Source of the DNA: Membranipora membranacea
Lineage: Eukaryota > Bryozoa > Gymnolaemata > Cheilostomatida > Membraniporidae
Reading direction: 5' to 3'
Assembly (NCBI GenBank): GCA_914767715.1
Contig: OU612075.1
Coordinates: 13,394,001 to 13,458,000, forward strand
DNA: 64,000 nt
Program-made: the position numbers and the translations under genes
Notes under the pieces: generated by a model
Told to the model about the DNA's origin: nothing
Database searches by the model: none
Seen by the model: the letters and a program-made list of their open reading frames with translations, nothing else
Shown here: positions 22,124 through 35,921 of the stretch, one piece after another
Layout of the letters: each line of letters begins with the position of its first letter
How positions within the stretch are numbered: the stretch's first letter is position 1

Positions 22124-25100
22124 GGACGACTGTTATGCAATAAGCAGTTAGGTCAAGAATGTTCAGTAAATGTGAGCACAAACAGCTTGAATAGTTAGAG
22201 AGTTAGAGAAAGCTATCACTGTACAATACAATTTTTTTGGATTCGATCAAGCCTTCATATAGCCCCTGTTTTATCTTCCATTGACCTAGCTCTAACCATT
22301 TAGAAGTAATTTCATCTATGCATATTGATTATTATCCGTCCTACCTTGCTTTTTTCCGATCAACAAAGCTTGCCAAGACAGGCTATATCCGTCCGAGTTC
22401 TGCATCCTAAATTTTCCTAAGATTTTGTCTTGTAATAAATTACAAACTGAATAACATAACTATCTATAAATATAGCAGTTATTTCTTGCCGTTGAAGTCT
22501 CTGGGGTTATATTCTCTTTAATTAAAGTGTTGGTAAAGGGTCAGGGTTTTTGGTATCATTCTAGAGATCTCAGTCTAGTTTAGAACATTATTCTATGTTG
22601 TGATCACTTGTTGAAAATAGTACCTTTTTAGTACCTCAGATAATAATGGGAATATACAGTACTTTGTAACTAAGGCGTATTGTTATGACACAGTGGTTTT
22701 GATATTCTGCATGTGATATCAAAACACACAGAATTTATCTGTTGAATGGGTGAATACAAGGCATTATTTATCTGTCAGATGTGGTTTGGCTGGTAAAATG
22801 GGATAGCGTATGACATTTCATAATTCAATGACAAAGCTAACGATCTAAATCTAACCAAGGAGTATTACTCTTTGATCGAACATGGCAAAAAATTACAGCT
22901 CTAGCTCATCCTAAAGTGAGAATGAAAATTACAGGGAGATTAACAGCTCTAGTGAGAGCAAGATTGAATATCATTAAGGAGGCATTTGTATGAAATCGAC
23001 GTCGAGTCCATGTGATTATCAGAGGGAAAATATCTCTGAGGTATTCACACCACTCAAGTTTAAATCTGTATGATTTCGGCCACTGGAAATAACCCACAGT
23101 GCTTTGGCAGATACAACATTTTCTGTTAACCATGGTTACTGCTCGAGATAGAAATTGGCAATATAAAGGCAGATCAATACATCGCTAAGTATTTCAAGGT
23201 TTTGTTTACATTAATATGATGAATAAATGAGATTGTGGCTATGACATTCCAATCAAACTCCGTCTTCAGCCCATATGAAAACTAGTTATATGCTTCAATT
23301 ATTAGCTTCATGAATAGCGGCTTTCAATAGAATTTCAATGGAAGATACAAAATTTACACAGGTAGATTGTGTGTTTTTCTTGAAAATATGAATTTCCAAA
23401 TCGCACAGAAATCTAAAATAAATTCTTTGTAAATCTTGACATTTAAGGCATTAGGATGATGTTGAAATCCAAAGCATGCAATGATTAATACTGAGTGATT
23501 TGAGGTTTTGACAATCTTTTCAACAATTTTTGCAAACATTCTGAATCGCTCAAGGAAACACTCAAGGTTTTTTTGGATAAACAGTGTTGTTTACACTAGA
23601 AATTACAAGTCACAAAGTAAATTCAACTCAATAAATGTGTCATCTAGTTGTTTCGGACTTCAGGGTGATGTAAAATGTAAATGAATTTGACTGCCTCCTA
23701 AAGAGGAGTATTGATAATCGTGTTAGCAGTGGGATACCTGGAGAAACTTTCTATTTTTTCATTAGATCTTGTCCATCTGTGTGCATCACAGATACTCAGC
23801 ACATCTTAACATAGACTATCAATATTACTGACTGAGTGCAGCAGGTCTTATGAGAGCACATGTCACTGCACACAACAGTCACTTAGGAAATTAATTTGTC
23901 GAGTTTTTGAGTTATTTTGTCAGTATGGATCTGATTTGGGAGGCTAGTGTTGGGTAAATTTCAAGATTTGGTACAAACTATAAAGCATTGCATGGACCAG
24001 TTTTGTGTGAATCTGAAATAAGCAAGGCTTTGTCAGCAGGAAGAATCAATTGCTCCAATATAATCTTATTTTAACAGAGCAAACAAGCGCATCGGTCTGA
24101 AATGAAAATCACTCATTTTCATGCTTGAAAAACAGCCGACAGGGAATGCGTCAAAGTCATAGTCGTTGATTGTAATGTACAGTGGTTTTTCTAATCTTTT
24201 TTTCGACATGGGCTCATAACAGATATAAAGGTTGTTTTGATAAGCGGTCTCAACTCATCAAATAGTGTGTATACAAATTATAGAACTTTCTTTTGAACTT
24301 TTATGTCATCAGACAGACTTGTGAGTGACTTTGTCATTTATTTGCAAAAGTTGTTATCTAACCACAAAAGTCACTAATATTACAGTATTTCCCCAATAAC
24401 AGGCTCATCAAAAATCGCCTGGACTAGTTGGGCGGTGCATGAGTAGGCAACTCAATGCTGTTAACTTATAACCCCCAAACCTACCAGACCAAATAACCCT
24501 GATGACTAATTTCATATGCAAATGCATGTGTGATAGCTGTCTTAATCTGATTTCAAGCTCAAAAATGATACCAAGAAACCTGTTCCTTTACAAACACTTT
24601 AAACAATTCTACGTTGTTGATTTCTAGAAGATGTGAAATCCACAACTTAACTTTGTAATCAAATAATATCAACATTATACTTGACGCTGTATATCGCAAA
24701 CTTTGTGACTCATAAGAGTTTCTGGTTGAACTTACTTCACATCAATATCTGGATGTTTATAAAAAAAATTGGGTTTGGCTATATATATGACCGGTATGTG
24801 TTAAATGTCAAAGCTGGATATACAATATGTATAATTATGTAAGCAATGAGTAAACATCGTACTATTCCACTACTAGAAAAGAAACACCCCTATAGCCAAG
24901 GCCAGCAGTAGGGGCAGGCACATGATGGGGTGCTTGTGAATATAGCATGATAGCAATAAATATTCAGCTAAGATTGAGATGTAATAAGAAGAGTGATATT
25001 TTGTAACATTAGCCTTAGTTCTGTGACTACAGTAAATCCATGATACCAAGGATTGAGTAAAGACACTGTAGTCAGCTGCTGCATAAAAGCAAAGTTTTCT

Positions 25101-26852
25101 TCTAAATTGAGTATGTCGTCTTCATGCATGCAGATTCCAGCTTCGCGCAATGATATCATACCGAGGCCATTATCATGATGATCACTGTCGTACCGGTATA
25201 ATTGCTGATAGCAAGCTAATTGTGAAAATTAATGTACCTCTCTGATCAAAGAAGTAAATTGTTCCAACATACAATAATGTAGAAGAATAATTGTAGAACT
25301 CTAAAGGGATGTTTATTGTGGGAATCAGCAGGCATCGTTATGGGTTTTCTAACTTTTTTTATTTTTTGTATGAGAAGAAAAAATTTTGGTATTTTTTTTG
25401 TTCCGAGTTCTTGCAGATGAACTCAAAATTATGACTATCACAGTGACAAATGGCATCACATGTCAGTGAAAGTGCAAACTGCATTACAATAGTATTCGAC
25501 CTGAATGACAATAATGCGAGTGAATATAGCTGTGACAATAAGCTAAGATGTTATGAAATGCCAAAAGAAAAAACTAAAATCCGTTCGTTCTCACTTGACC
25601 ACCAGTACAGCTTCACAGACTTATTGCTCACTCTTTGCCTCCTTGGCTAAGTGATCAATTATCTGTCTTGCTGAGCCGTTGCTCAGTGAGGGAGCTGTGC
25701 TATTCAAGCTACAGCCAGTATTTTTTAAGGTTAACACCAAAGTTATGGCAACCCCTGAGTATTCCATTACATTTTACGCACCATCCGTATGATCCACAAC
25801 ACTCTTTGATAAAAACAGCACAATCATATCAATAATACACCATCAAAACAAATCTTATCGCAAAAGTCATAATCAATGTCCTTCACAAAAAACTAGGTTT
25901 GTAAAACAGTAGTATTGTTAAATATGGTGACGCTGTGACGATGAATCTGTCTAGTCAGTAAGCACCAAGCCTTAGGTGCTACACAGAAAAAGACATCAGT
26001 TGCCAGCACCTCTTAAATTTTACAAACTCCATCGCATAAGTGAAAGAGTCTGTCAGTAAGATATAATTCTCTGACTTAGCATACATATTATTTTAGTAAG
26101 ATAGAGTTAATAATTAAATTAGTTTTAAAATATAGCTGCGTTGGTGGCGATCTTTCGTAGGTTTGAGGATGCGGCGGCGGCGATGAAGGCGGCACAGAGA
26201 GAGTTATGATTGTATATCCTCTACTAGTATAATAATAACAATACAAGACTGTACCAGCAGCCGCAGACAGATAGGAAAATGGCTGCACAAAATAAAATGT
26301 TGCTTATCAGCATCTCTGTGATTGTACGAGAAGAATAGAAAAATTACAACCAGCCAAAATAAATTTTACTCTGTAACGGAATGCAGGGCTGGGACAATCC
26401 CCGTCCCGAGCTAAGATGACGACGTAACAACAGAATACAAGTTTCTAACAAAAAATAAAACAACATATAGTTCCGCTATTAAGATAGTGCTTATTATAGA
26501 GAATGATATATTACGGTAAGCGATAACTATAACTTAAGATATTTGAATCAGTTCAATGTCCTCAAATGAACTCACAAAAAAAATCAAAACATCAACTCTG
26601 CAATTGTTCGTTGGGAAAGCATCGCACAGTGCTACACCAGAAAAGAAAAATTATAACAAAAATACTATTTGTGAACTACACATAAATAATGATTAAATAA
26701 GCCACTATTATAATAGCAAGCGGCGAAAAAATTCTACTGAAAAAATAGGGTTTCTCTATGTTTGAATGGCCAGAAATTTTAATTTAAAAAAGTTGAACTT
26801 CACCTCACATACACTGGTCACACATTAGTTCACAGTACACACCATTCATCAG
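22124..26852. other. Convergent intergenic region, DNAAF3 3' side to cyclin G 3' side
   Basis: About 4.7 kb of A+T-rich sequence without a recognisable gene. It includes the DNAAF3 3' UTR (AATAAA at 22434) and presumably the cyclin G 3' UTR at its right edge. Small ORFs such as 24968-25159 (minus) and 25450-25650 (plus) have no coding character that I can see. A 27-bp segment at 22362-22388 repeats one at 15889-15915 with two differences. Confidence 0.6.
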
Positions 26853-29800
26853 TTAGTCGTGGTAGAGCCGCCCGGATACGACGTCAGCGTAGGTCAGGAG
26901 GTGACAGATACCCTTACTGAGCGGTGAGGGCTCACTGGGAGAGTTTGGGTACGAGAAGTGATGATTGAAGTCATCGATAGTTGGAGTACCCGGACAATGA
27001 TCATCATCATCTATATCCATCTCAGAGAGGCTCTCCACGCTGTCAGTCCTGAGAGAATACATAGATACAAGTATTAATCATAATATGCTAAGGAATATCA
27101 CATTCGAATTACTATGTGCAAAAGTAAGAGTTGTCTACCTATATCACAATCCAACATTGGGGGCAGCAACTCCAAAACTAACATGTTGCAAAATACATCT
27201 CCAATAACAACATAAATAATTCACTCTTTGAAAATCTTTAAATGTGACAAGCATTGTCAGTAGTTACCTAAAAAATTCATATTAAAATGATGTGGTTTAC
27301 CATAACAGAGCATAGCAACTCCGCTGGTGATATAAATACTATGAAGCCAAAAATACCCCTATAAAACCCGGCAAGCCATCAAAGTTGTCAAAACAAGTCA
27401 ACCACAACGTGATCTATACATGATCAATGAGTGAAATGGTAAACAGAACGTGTGGAGGAGAAAAGAAACACCAAACATTTTGAGGTTTGTTATGAAAAGC
27501 AATGGGTTCACTCGGTGGAGTGGCATTGCTGGAACTTCCCTGTAATAGAATGATAATTAATAGTCTTAAATCTTGGCCAGGGCGTTAGCCGCAATAGTGG
27601 TAGTAGAAATGACCATAGAAAGTGTACTCACCTGAAGTCTGAGGTCTCGTAAGGGGCCTCGGGTATGACGGGGAGGCCCGTATCACCGTAGTAACCCGGT
27701 CTAAGCCTGGACATAGTCCTGTTAGAGATAGTCCACTTGAGTTGTAGTTTGGGTAGGGAGCTCGGGGCGGCGTAGTTATCCATCAGAAACTGTGCAATCT
27801 CCTCCTGGTAGGGCAGGAAATCTCTGTCACTTATCTGTTAAATAGATCCACAGTTCACCAGTTAAACAAAATTCTAATAGTCAAAATTACCAGGTTGTCA
27901 GGCCCTTAATTTCATACATGAGGGATATACCCTGACAACTGAAGGGCGGAGTGGCATGCTGATCCTGATACTCTAATCTGCACAGCTCATTAGGTAAAGC
28001 TCATGATTAATGGCCCATTTTTCTATAACAAGTTACAGAGCAGTGGAGTTCTTACAGAGCAGGTCTCATAATATATCCATCATTTAGAAAGTGATAGAAT
28101 TTTTTGGTGAGATAAGTTTATGCATTCATAAATTAATATTCAAACTATCAAATTTACTTCAAATGGAACCTGGCAACAATAAATTATTGCATAACCAATG
28201 ATCAATGTGAAAATCTTGATTAGATTTTTAGTTTTACGCAATCTTTGAGAATACTGCTATTCTACAACAGAAACAAAAGAAGCTTAGTTTGTTGGGACAG
28301 AAGATATTTATGACATTACCTGACACAAGTTTAGTATAGATGTAAACGCTGCCGCTTGCCCCTGATCAATATTCAGCAACTGGAGATGCGCAGAGAACAC
28401 AGCTAAAGCAATCATAGCCATCTGTAAAGAAACAGCATATACAATAAAACACTAGATAGGCCCTGACTATTTTAGGCAGTACTGATGTCAATCATGAATA
28501 CATTAGGGTAATGAACTGCTTCCCAATTCGTTTTCTCCCCATTTCCACAAGTATTATGATATAATTGTAGTTACTGCCCTGGATTGTGTTGCTAACTTAT
28601 ATCATATCTTACTAGGCTGGCCTGTGTATTGCGAGAACTTGGCAATGTTATGCTTGCCAATTTTTTGCGCTACAATCATTAGTAACTTTTTTTCTACGGG
28701 TTTTGATTGATTGCCTATAAACAGCACACACGCAGAACATTCTAGAACACAGTGAGCTTTCTAAAGCTGAAAAACACTGGCTCATTAACAAGCCAATAGG
28801 TGTGGGTGTTATGATGGGGAAGCCCTTGAGGTGAGGAACCACAAATTGTCAAAACATATTTTAATAGTCTGAGCCTGAGTCACTCATAAGGAGGAATACT
28901 TCTGTGATGACGATATAATGAAATTTAGTATCTAATGACTGAGATGCTCATCATGATGAGTCAGCTTGATAGAGATACAGAAGTGGAACTTACAGAACTG
29001 TTGAGTAATTCACAGTGACAAAGACACATGACCAGCTCACTGGCCATCTGATCCACTAGATTAGACAGATCCACACCGCTCAGCTCTCTGAAAGCTTCTA
29101 CGATGACCCTGAGCAGCGTCAGCGACGTTATGTTGTCTGCTGCCGGTGCAGGACGGAGCTTGTCGTTTATAATAGTCTCCATCCTGTGGATGTCTCCAGA
29201 TCGACAGTCACACTGTGATACTCTGATTAGCTTATCGATAGATGGTGTGCTCTAATAAGAGAAGTAATTATTCAAGATGTTAAACATCACGCCATGATCA
29301 AAACTTGATACTTTATAGATACACAAGTTGAGAGCTATTACACATGACATTGACCGAAGCTAGAAACTGCTAATTTGTCTTATTGCTGACTTATTACAAA
29401 ATATTCAGAATGCAGAGCTATAACCTGAAATCAAGTTGTATGTATTGATGACTATTTTAAGTATCCTTGTGTGTGTAGCGGATTGTGATTGCCCTGATAT
29501 AACGTGATAAAACGATGATAACTTTGAAGTTCAGTGGGCAGCGGAAGGGCTTGATAGTCACATGCAGGTGACGTGAGGAGCACACTTATTGATAACATAT
29601 CTGCAAATTTAAACCAGGGACAGCCCTGGATATAACCTAGTAACCTCACAGTCTAACATGTCATAGAAAATGTGATTACTTAAATTCTTATGTGGGCTGC
29701 GCTTAACAACTAGGGATGGGCCATGAGCAATTAAAATACTGTGTGTATATGTGTTAATACCTTTGGATAAGTCTGATATGCTTTAACTGCGTGGAAGAAA

Positions 29801-32800
29801 CAGGTCGTTGTTATACATGACAGATATCGTGGCTGTACCTGAAATGGAAAAGAAACAAACTACAAATGTATGAATGCGTATATACTAAAGAGTAATTAAA
29901 AAATCTGCCGGCAAACATGACTGCCTGGACTGATGGGATTTACAGGAAAAAACGGACCAAAGTGGAAAACAACTTCCTGAACGTATTACTATTGGGAGTC
30001 AATCACACGGATACACATCATGGCAACATATCCAAGTTACTATTGATTCATGGACTACATGGAAAACACACAGTGATTAAATAGCTTAGTCATCGTTTCC
30101 CAATGATACAAGCCGTAAAAACCAAAGAAGGAAACGTCACAAATGGCTTGAGGAGTTAGGTGAACTTTCCTATGCATCAAGCTATGAATTGATTATTGTA
30201 CTTTTAAGTTCAATGCCAACGTCGGCCATCGTAAGCGTTCATGTTATTGTGAACTTTGGTCAGTGCCCCTCTTATCAAGCCTGGCATGAACCCTACATGA
30301 ACTGGTATCACATTTAGTGAGCGCGGTGATTGACTTTAGTCAAAAGTAAATAATAGAGGATGGCATTTCTAGATCAACATAGGAGATGGTTTTATCACAT
30401 GCCAGCAAATTCTTTGGAGCAAGAACTAGCTCCGCAGTAACAATATTTGCGGTTTTATGGAATAAATTTGCTGGTAATAGTCGCCCCTTCATAATAAAAA
30501 AACTTAAATTGACATAGATGAAATACATTTTTCCTCAACCGACCATCCCATAAATCTTGTATTTTAAGTAACAGTGTATCATAACATAATCATTCATCTA
30601 TCACTTTTCATTGCTGAGGGGGATATTTATGAACCCATTTTGCGCATTTCACTGTAATAAGTAGCCACTCCAGAATGAGCTATAGCTCAGATTTTCACAT
30701 ACTGTGGTATCCATATATCAACTTATAGCAATGGGCTTTATGGGACTGTTATCTATTGTAGGCTATAAACTTGGACCAGTGAATGAAATAGCCACAAGCT
30801 CGCAAACACCCACAAGCTTAGGATTATGGATGAGCATTATTCTATGCTATCAGGAATTTTCCGACATCCCCATTGCACCACCAACACGATAGCCTAAGGA
30901 TTTGGAAAAGACTAGCTGGCCGCAACTCCATAGTTTATTGAATAGCGATTGTCTACTATTACTAATTGACATGCCTCACTGTAAATATGTGACCCTAGAG
31001 ATTAGTTCTCACAAGGGAAGGTCCTCATTCAAGTTGCTAAAATTGGCATTTCTCCATCAAAGGGTCACACATATTCACTTATACTTGTGCCAGGTTACAT
31101 CTTTGTTCTCAGTCTAGTTATTCACCTCCACCTGGTCCTTTGTTGCATGGCTAGGCAACAGGCTATCTGCTAGACTATTCGCTATCATGGGCTAGGTATG
31201 CATGCATTACAATCATGAGGCTGTCACGCATTGAGCATAGCCAGCCCATTATTTTATCGATCAAGTAACACTCCCTGAGCAAACCACAACATTTGAATGG
31301 GCAACTAACTGATGCAAGCGTGATAACTAATTTTGGCTCAATCGTGCACCAACTAATCAAGTGAATATCAGGAAAATTATACCCAATTGAGCAAAAGGTT
31401 ATAAGCTCAATATCATCCGGTACGTTTTGTTTTAGGAAAACATTTTCACATCCTGGGTTGCCTATGAACGTATACTTTAGTAACGTAACCAGGTAGTGGT
31501 GTTTAATTGTTTAGACGGATTGTATGAATTCAAAGCCCGGCACGTTTGAAGGTATGTGAACCCATTGAGATACATTACCAGTTACTATAATGCTGCTTTC
31601 ACAACTGATTCAATTGAATGGTTTTAAATTAAGCTTCGCCTGTAGAGTAGCTACTGGTTCGATCAGCAAACTGGTCAGCCGTAGGCCTTTTACTTGCTGA
31701 TTCATTTTGTTTTAGGCGTCACATCGGCTGAAAGGCACAGGGTCCTCTTGACTGATCGCAAAGATTACCCACCCATACAGCAGAGGATACATATAAGATT
31801 GAAACCCATACAAAGTATTCTATGCCTAAGATAACCTCCCACTCCAACTGATAATAAATTCCATAGGCTGTGTCTGCAATACAGGTATTGCAGGCTCAAA
31901 TCCTTTTGCAGTATTTGCAATGTTTGCACAATCATCTTTTACTGAATAGTGTTACATAAGACGATATGCCTCTAGTAGCTTAAAACTCATATATTCATGA
32001 CATATGATGGCAATGACTTCCATCCCATACATACCTTTACTTTAGTGATGAATCGATCGAGTGTATTCAAAGCCAGACAGAAGACGTCATGAGGCATACT
32101 GTAAAACGCTGTCAGACATTTCAGATTGTATGCACTCTGATTTCTTCGTACTGGTGAGACTTTTGTCATGTCCTGTAAACAAAAATATTGTCACATTATC
32201 ATCAAGGCTAACATTAAAATAAACTACAAGCCTAATGGAAATGGCAGCAACAATTTACTGGCGCCGGTAAACTTCCGACATCCAAATACATGACCTAGAA
32301 TGACATTATATATCTTTAATTACTCTCACTGATACTGGAAAACCATTTCATGAACTCCAAAGAGCATCATCGGGGCAACATGGTTACAGAAAACCTGGAG
32401 ACCTCAAATCAACGAAGCTCTAATTGAGTTTATAAACAAGATGCCTGGGTCTCACATCAATGCAAAACCACAAAGTTATTTCATGTATGATAAGGACGAT
32501 ATAAATACCACAATCCCTGCGTCACTGCTTAGTCATGTGACACGAAATGTACAAGGACTAGATCATCATCCTGTTCGGAAAGCACGCAAAAGCTGACATC
32601 ACTGTGTGGCCTACCAGCAAATTGCAGCATATACCAAAGAGCTCAAAAGGAGGGTAATGCATTCAACCTTAGAATAACAATCCCCCATCTTTAGCCACAC
32701 TCATCATAGGCGACCAAATACATGTCCTGTTCACCAACAAAAAATAGTTCACATCTCATAATCTAACTGCCCTGCAAAAACCTCCGTAACCATGTCAAAT

Positions 32801-34213
32801 GTGATCATTCTGAACCCACACAACAGCGATCTCGGCGTCTATATCATAGCTGGACCCTCAGTAGCCCTCAGAGTAACTGAGAGGTGGCTGAATAGACAGC
32901 AAAGCGGATACATACTTATGCTGATTAGTTCGATGAACCTGAAGTATTATATGATCAGAAGCCACCCATACACAGTAACTGTATACACATGAACAGTTCA
33001 TGCTAGGTCATTTTATGCAAAAACTTGCCTGAATAGCTATGATTTCCATACAAAATCTAGGCTTAGCTAGTTTTTTGCACAGAAGTTACATCAGATGGAA
33101 CATTATAGTCTCTCGTAGTTTAAATCAACAAGAAATCGAGGAGGTTATCATTTTCTGTGGTGTCATCGGGAGGATTAGGGCTAAGTTGCTCCTTTTTGTA
33201 GCAACTCAACATTTTTCCAACTCAAACCACAGGCTTCACACCTTTCAATCACAAGGTGTCCGGTCTGTTGAATATATGGATGGAGCAGACCAATCACTCT
33301 CAGGAAATAATATTGATTTCCATTTGTGATAAGCCAGAACAAAGGCTATTTACTATCTAGGTAGCACAGCATCAGATGATTAGTGCAAATCAAACATCTG
33401 CCCCCAACAACTGACAAACAAAACCTGCCCTGTGTAAACAATGGCATGCTTCGGTGAAAAAACAGCCAGGATCTAATGGCTAATGTTCAAAATCAGAACA
33501 ACACAAAATCAGCCACTGCATGGTGAGATGAGCAGCTGCCAGGACAAACAATGGATATATTATTATATTCGACTTATTGTCCCACGAATCCTTTCATCTG
33601 GAACAGCTGGATAACCAACATAGAGAGACTTTACAGTTATGGGTTGAATGACTATTCCCCTGATACTAATATATACTGGTATACCACACAGGGTAGCAGC
33701 AAGATTCTGACCACTTTAAACATGAGAGAAGCACCATGCAATAGACCACATTCATCGTCAAACACTGGATGTCCAGCCACATATTTCAGCATCATCTCTT
33801 AACTGTCATAATAAGGTATTACGTACGCTGGTGCTGACATGAAGAAGGTTATCCATCTTTGATTCGTAAGCTGTCATGTTGTCCAGGCATTCACGTAATC
33901 TTAAGATTGACTCCCCTTCAAAGTACTCCTACATTAAAACAGACAGATATGATGGCACAACTTGACTTATTATGGATAGACAAATAGTCTGCATAACATT
34001 GGTTCTGTTGCATTGTGATCAGTAAAGTATGACATCTAACATGTGTACCTCGGAGCCATCTAGGACACTTATTATAACTTCAGACTCATGTAAAGATGAA
34101 AGATGTGAATTTACCTCGACACAGTGATCCATCATGGTACAGGCCATGTTATCTGTCATGGGTGCATAGTCCATCAGACCAGCACCTTGTTCCGCCACTA
34201 GTTTTCTGCCCAT
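26853..34213 (-). CDS. CCNG: Cyclin G (CCNG1/CCNG2 type)
   Basis: Eight coding exons on the minus strand, 34213-34049, 33928-33827, 32172-32035, 29838-29761, 29251-28994, 28421-28320, 27834-27632 and 27048-26853, keep phase and give 413 residues. The cyclin box begins around residue 100 (NLKCLTAFYSM, then LALNTLDRFITKVK and VQPRYLSC), and IDKLIRVSQCDCRSGDIHRM matches the family. LKWTISNRTMSRLRPGYY with LPVIPEAP is diagnostic for cyclin G. In vertebrates, cyclins G1 and G2 are p53- or FOXO-linked, bind PP2A B' subunits and restrain the cell cycle. The C-terminal exon is acidic and PEST-like (MDIDDDDHCPGTP). Residues 1-55 are not obviously conserved. I chose the ATG at 34213 because upstream in-frame stops and a nearby acceptor point to a leader intron. 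Only one cyclin G is present here, so orthology to G1 or G2 is not resolved. Confidence 0.93.
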
Positions 34214-35921
34214 CTCCAGCGCCGGTGGCTCGGTTTGTTTGACACGGGATGGTGACCCCTTCTTATAACTCCATGATTAGTTTAGCTAAAAATCAAGATG
34301 ATTGGTCACTTTCATGTCACCCAAACACTTTCAAATTCGGTATTCCAACATGGACTTTTTGTTGATGTTTGGAATGGCTATTATAAAGTCGAGAATTTGA
34401 AATACACACACTCAACGCAGGCAAAATTGGTGGTGGTTGATGAACACTACTAAAACATTAGCAATGATCAGTGGCGATATTATATAGATCACATATAATA
34501 TATGTAATATGTATAATACTTATATACATTCAATAGTTAGAAGTCATCCAGGAAACAGTTATTTCTCATCTAATAGCAATATCTATAGCTATCTATACCT
34601 TCCTTGTACTTACTAGCCGAGGTGTTTTACTGTCTTTTTAGGGATTATCCTCAAATAGTTAGTACTGCTTGCATACAGGACACTGAGCTGGTGACTCAGT
34701 CACCAACAAATTGATTGTCAAATCACTTCCAGTCACACTCACTGACTTACACACTAGGAGTAGGTAGGTAAGTAATTGCTGAGATATATGATTATTATTT
34801 TATAAGAGAGTCAGCTGGTCAAGTTATTTTGTGCCTTTAGACACATTGATGTTAAATTCTGACCAATAAAACAAAGTAACTAAACCCTTAGGAGGCCTGA
34901 ATTCATAACAATGGTTTTGAATAATGCTCCACTCACCAGTATTTCCGAAATAAGTTTGTTAAAATAAAACCTTGTTCTCGAATTGTGTCCTCCACTTCCA
35001 GATATTTTCTAGATCTAAATTCTTAGGACCTTAGCACATTGCTTGTAGTATCTTAGGGTCACGTGACCTTGTGAAATAATCCTTCATGTTTTGTAAAATA
35101 TTTCCTTACTGAAGCAGACTATGAAGATAAATATTGTACCAAGACACACAGATGTAGCTTCTACACATCTCTATATTATCAAAATCTTTCAAAACTCACT
35201 CCAAATTACAAAATAAGAAAATTTTGGAATCCCATCAAAGATCACAGTTAATATTGACCAATTAGAAGTCATGTTGAGTTTTCTGGGGCGCGCATGAATA
35301 CATAATAAACAAAAACTAAACAAAACTTCTATTCTCATCAGAACTTTGCTGACTGAGCCAGAAATTACCATCATAATTTATTTCTTCATTTACCATCTAC
35401 AATCTGTCCTTACAATCAAACATGACAGAATAAAGATTTACAGACATCTATATCAGTCAGCATTTAGGCCAGTCTGTTTGAAAGGTTTGCATTCCACCAG
35501 CTTTGATAAGAAAATTGAGAGGAGAACAGCTGATTCATCATTGAATGAGACTTCCTACTACTACCTACTTACAGTTCTCTACTTACTTTGAGTAAAAAGT
35601 GGAGGATTCAACTGTCTGAGAGGTATTATATCTGGTGATTTAATATATATTTATGCACTCTCTGTTACATTGTTAAAAGACAATGAGACTGAGCCAAATA
35701 TCTCATTATATGTATTATTATTATGATAAGTAATGCCATGGTTGGGCCAGATTCTCAATTTTCATATCGTACACCCTGACTTGCTGTAGGTAGGTAGGTA
35801 GATTTTATTGGTGCTATTGGGTTCAACAGAGTAGAGCTTGAGACTGTAAACATCTCTACTTTTTTTCACAGAAGGCAACTCTGCTAGTTTAAACCGTTGA
35901 TCAGAGACTACAGTGTACAAA
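34214..35921. promoter_or_regulatory. Shared head-to-head 5' region of cyclin G and cyclin I
   Basis: These 1.7 kb separate the two start codons. The region must contain both leaders and probably both promoters. A perfect 12-bp palindrome GGTCACGTGACC (35057-35068) matches the CLEAR/USF E-box class (GTCACGTGAC). TGACTCAG near 34691 resembles an AP-1 site. No TATA box can be assigned with confidence. A bidirectional promoter is inferred from the arrangement only. Confidence 0.5.
35057..35068. promoter_or_regulatory. Palindromic CACGTG E-box (CLEAR/USF-like)
   Basis: GGTCACGTGACC is a perfect palindrome. The core GTCACGTGAC is the optimal site for bHLH-zip factors such as TFEB/MITF and USF. 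Its place between two divergent cyclin genes makes it a plausible shared element, but no binding is shown. Confidence 0.5.
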
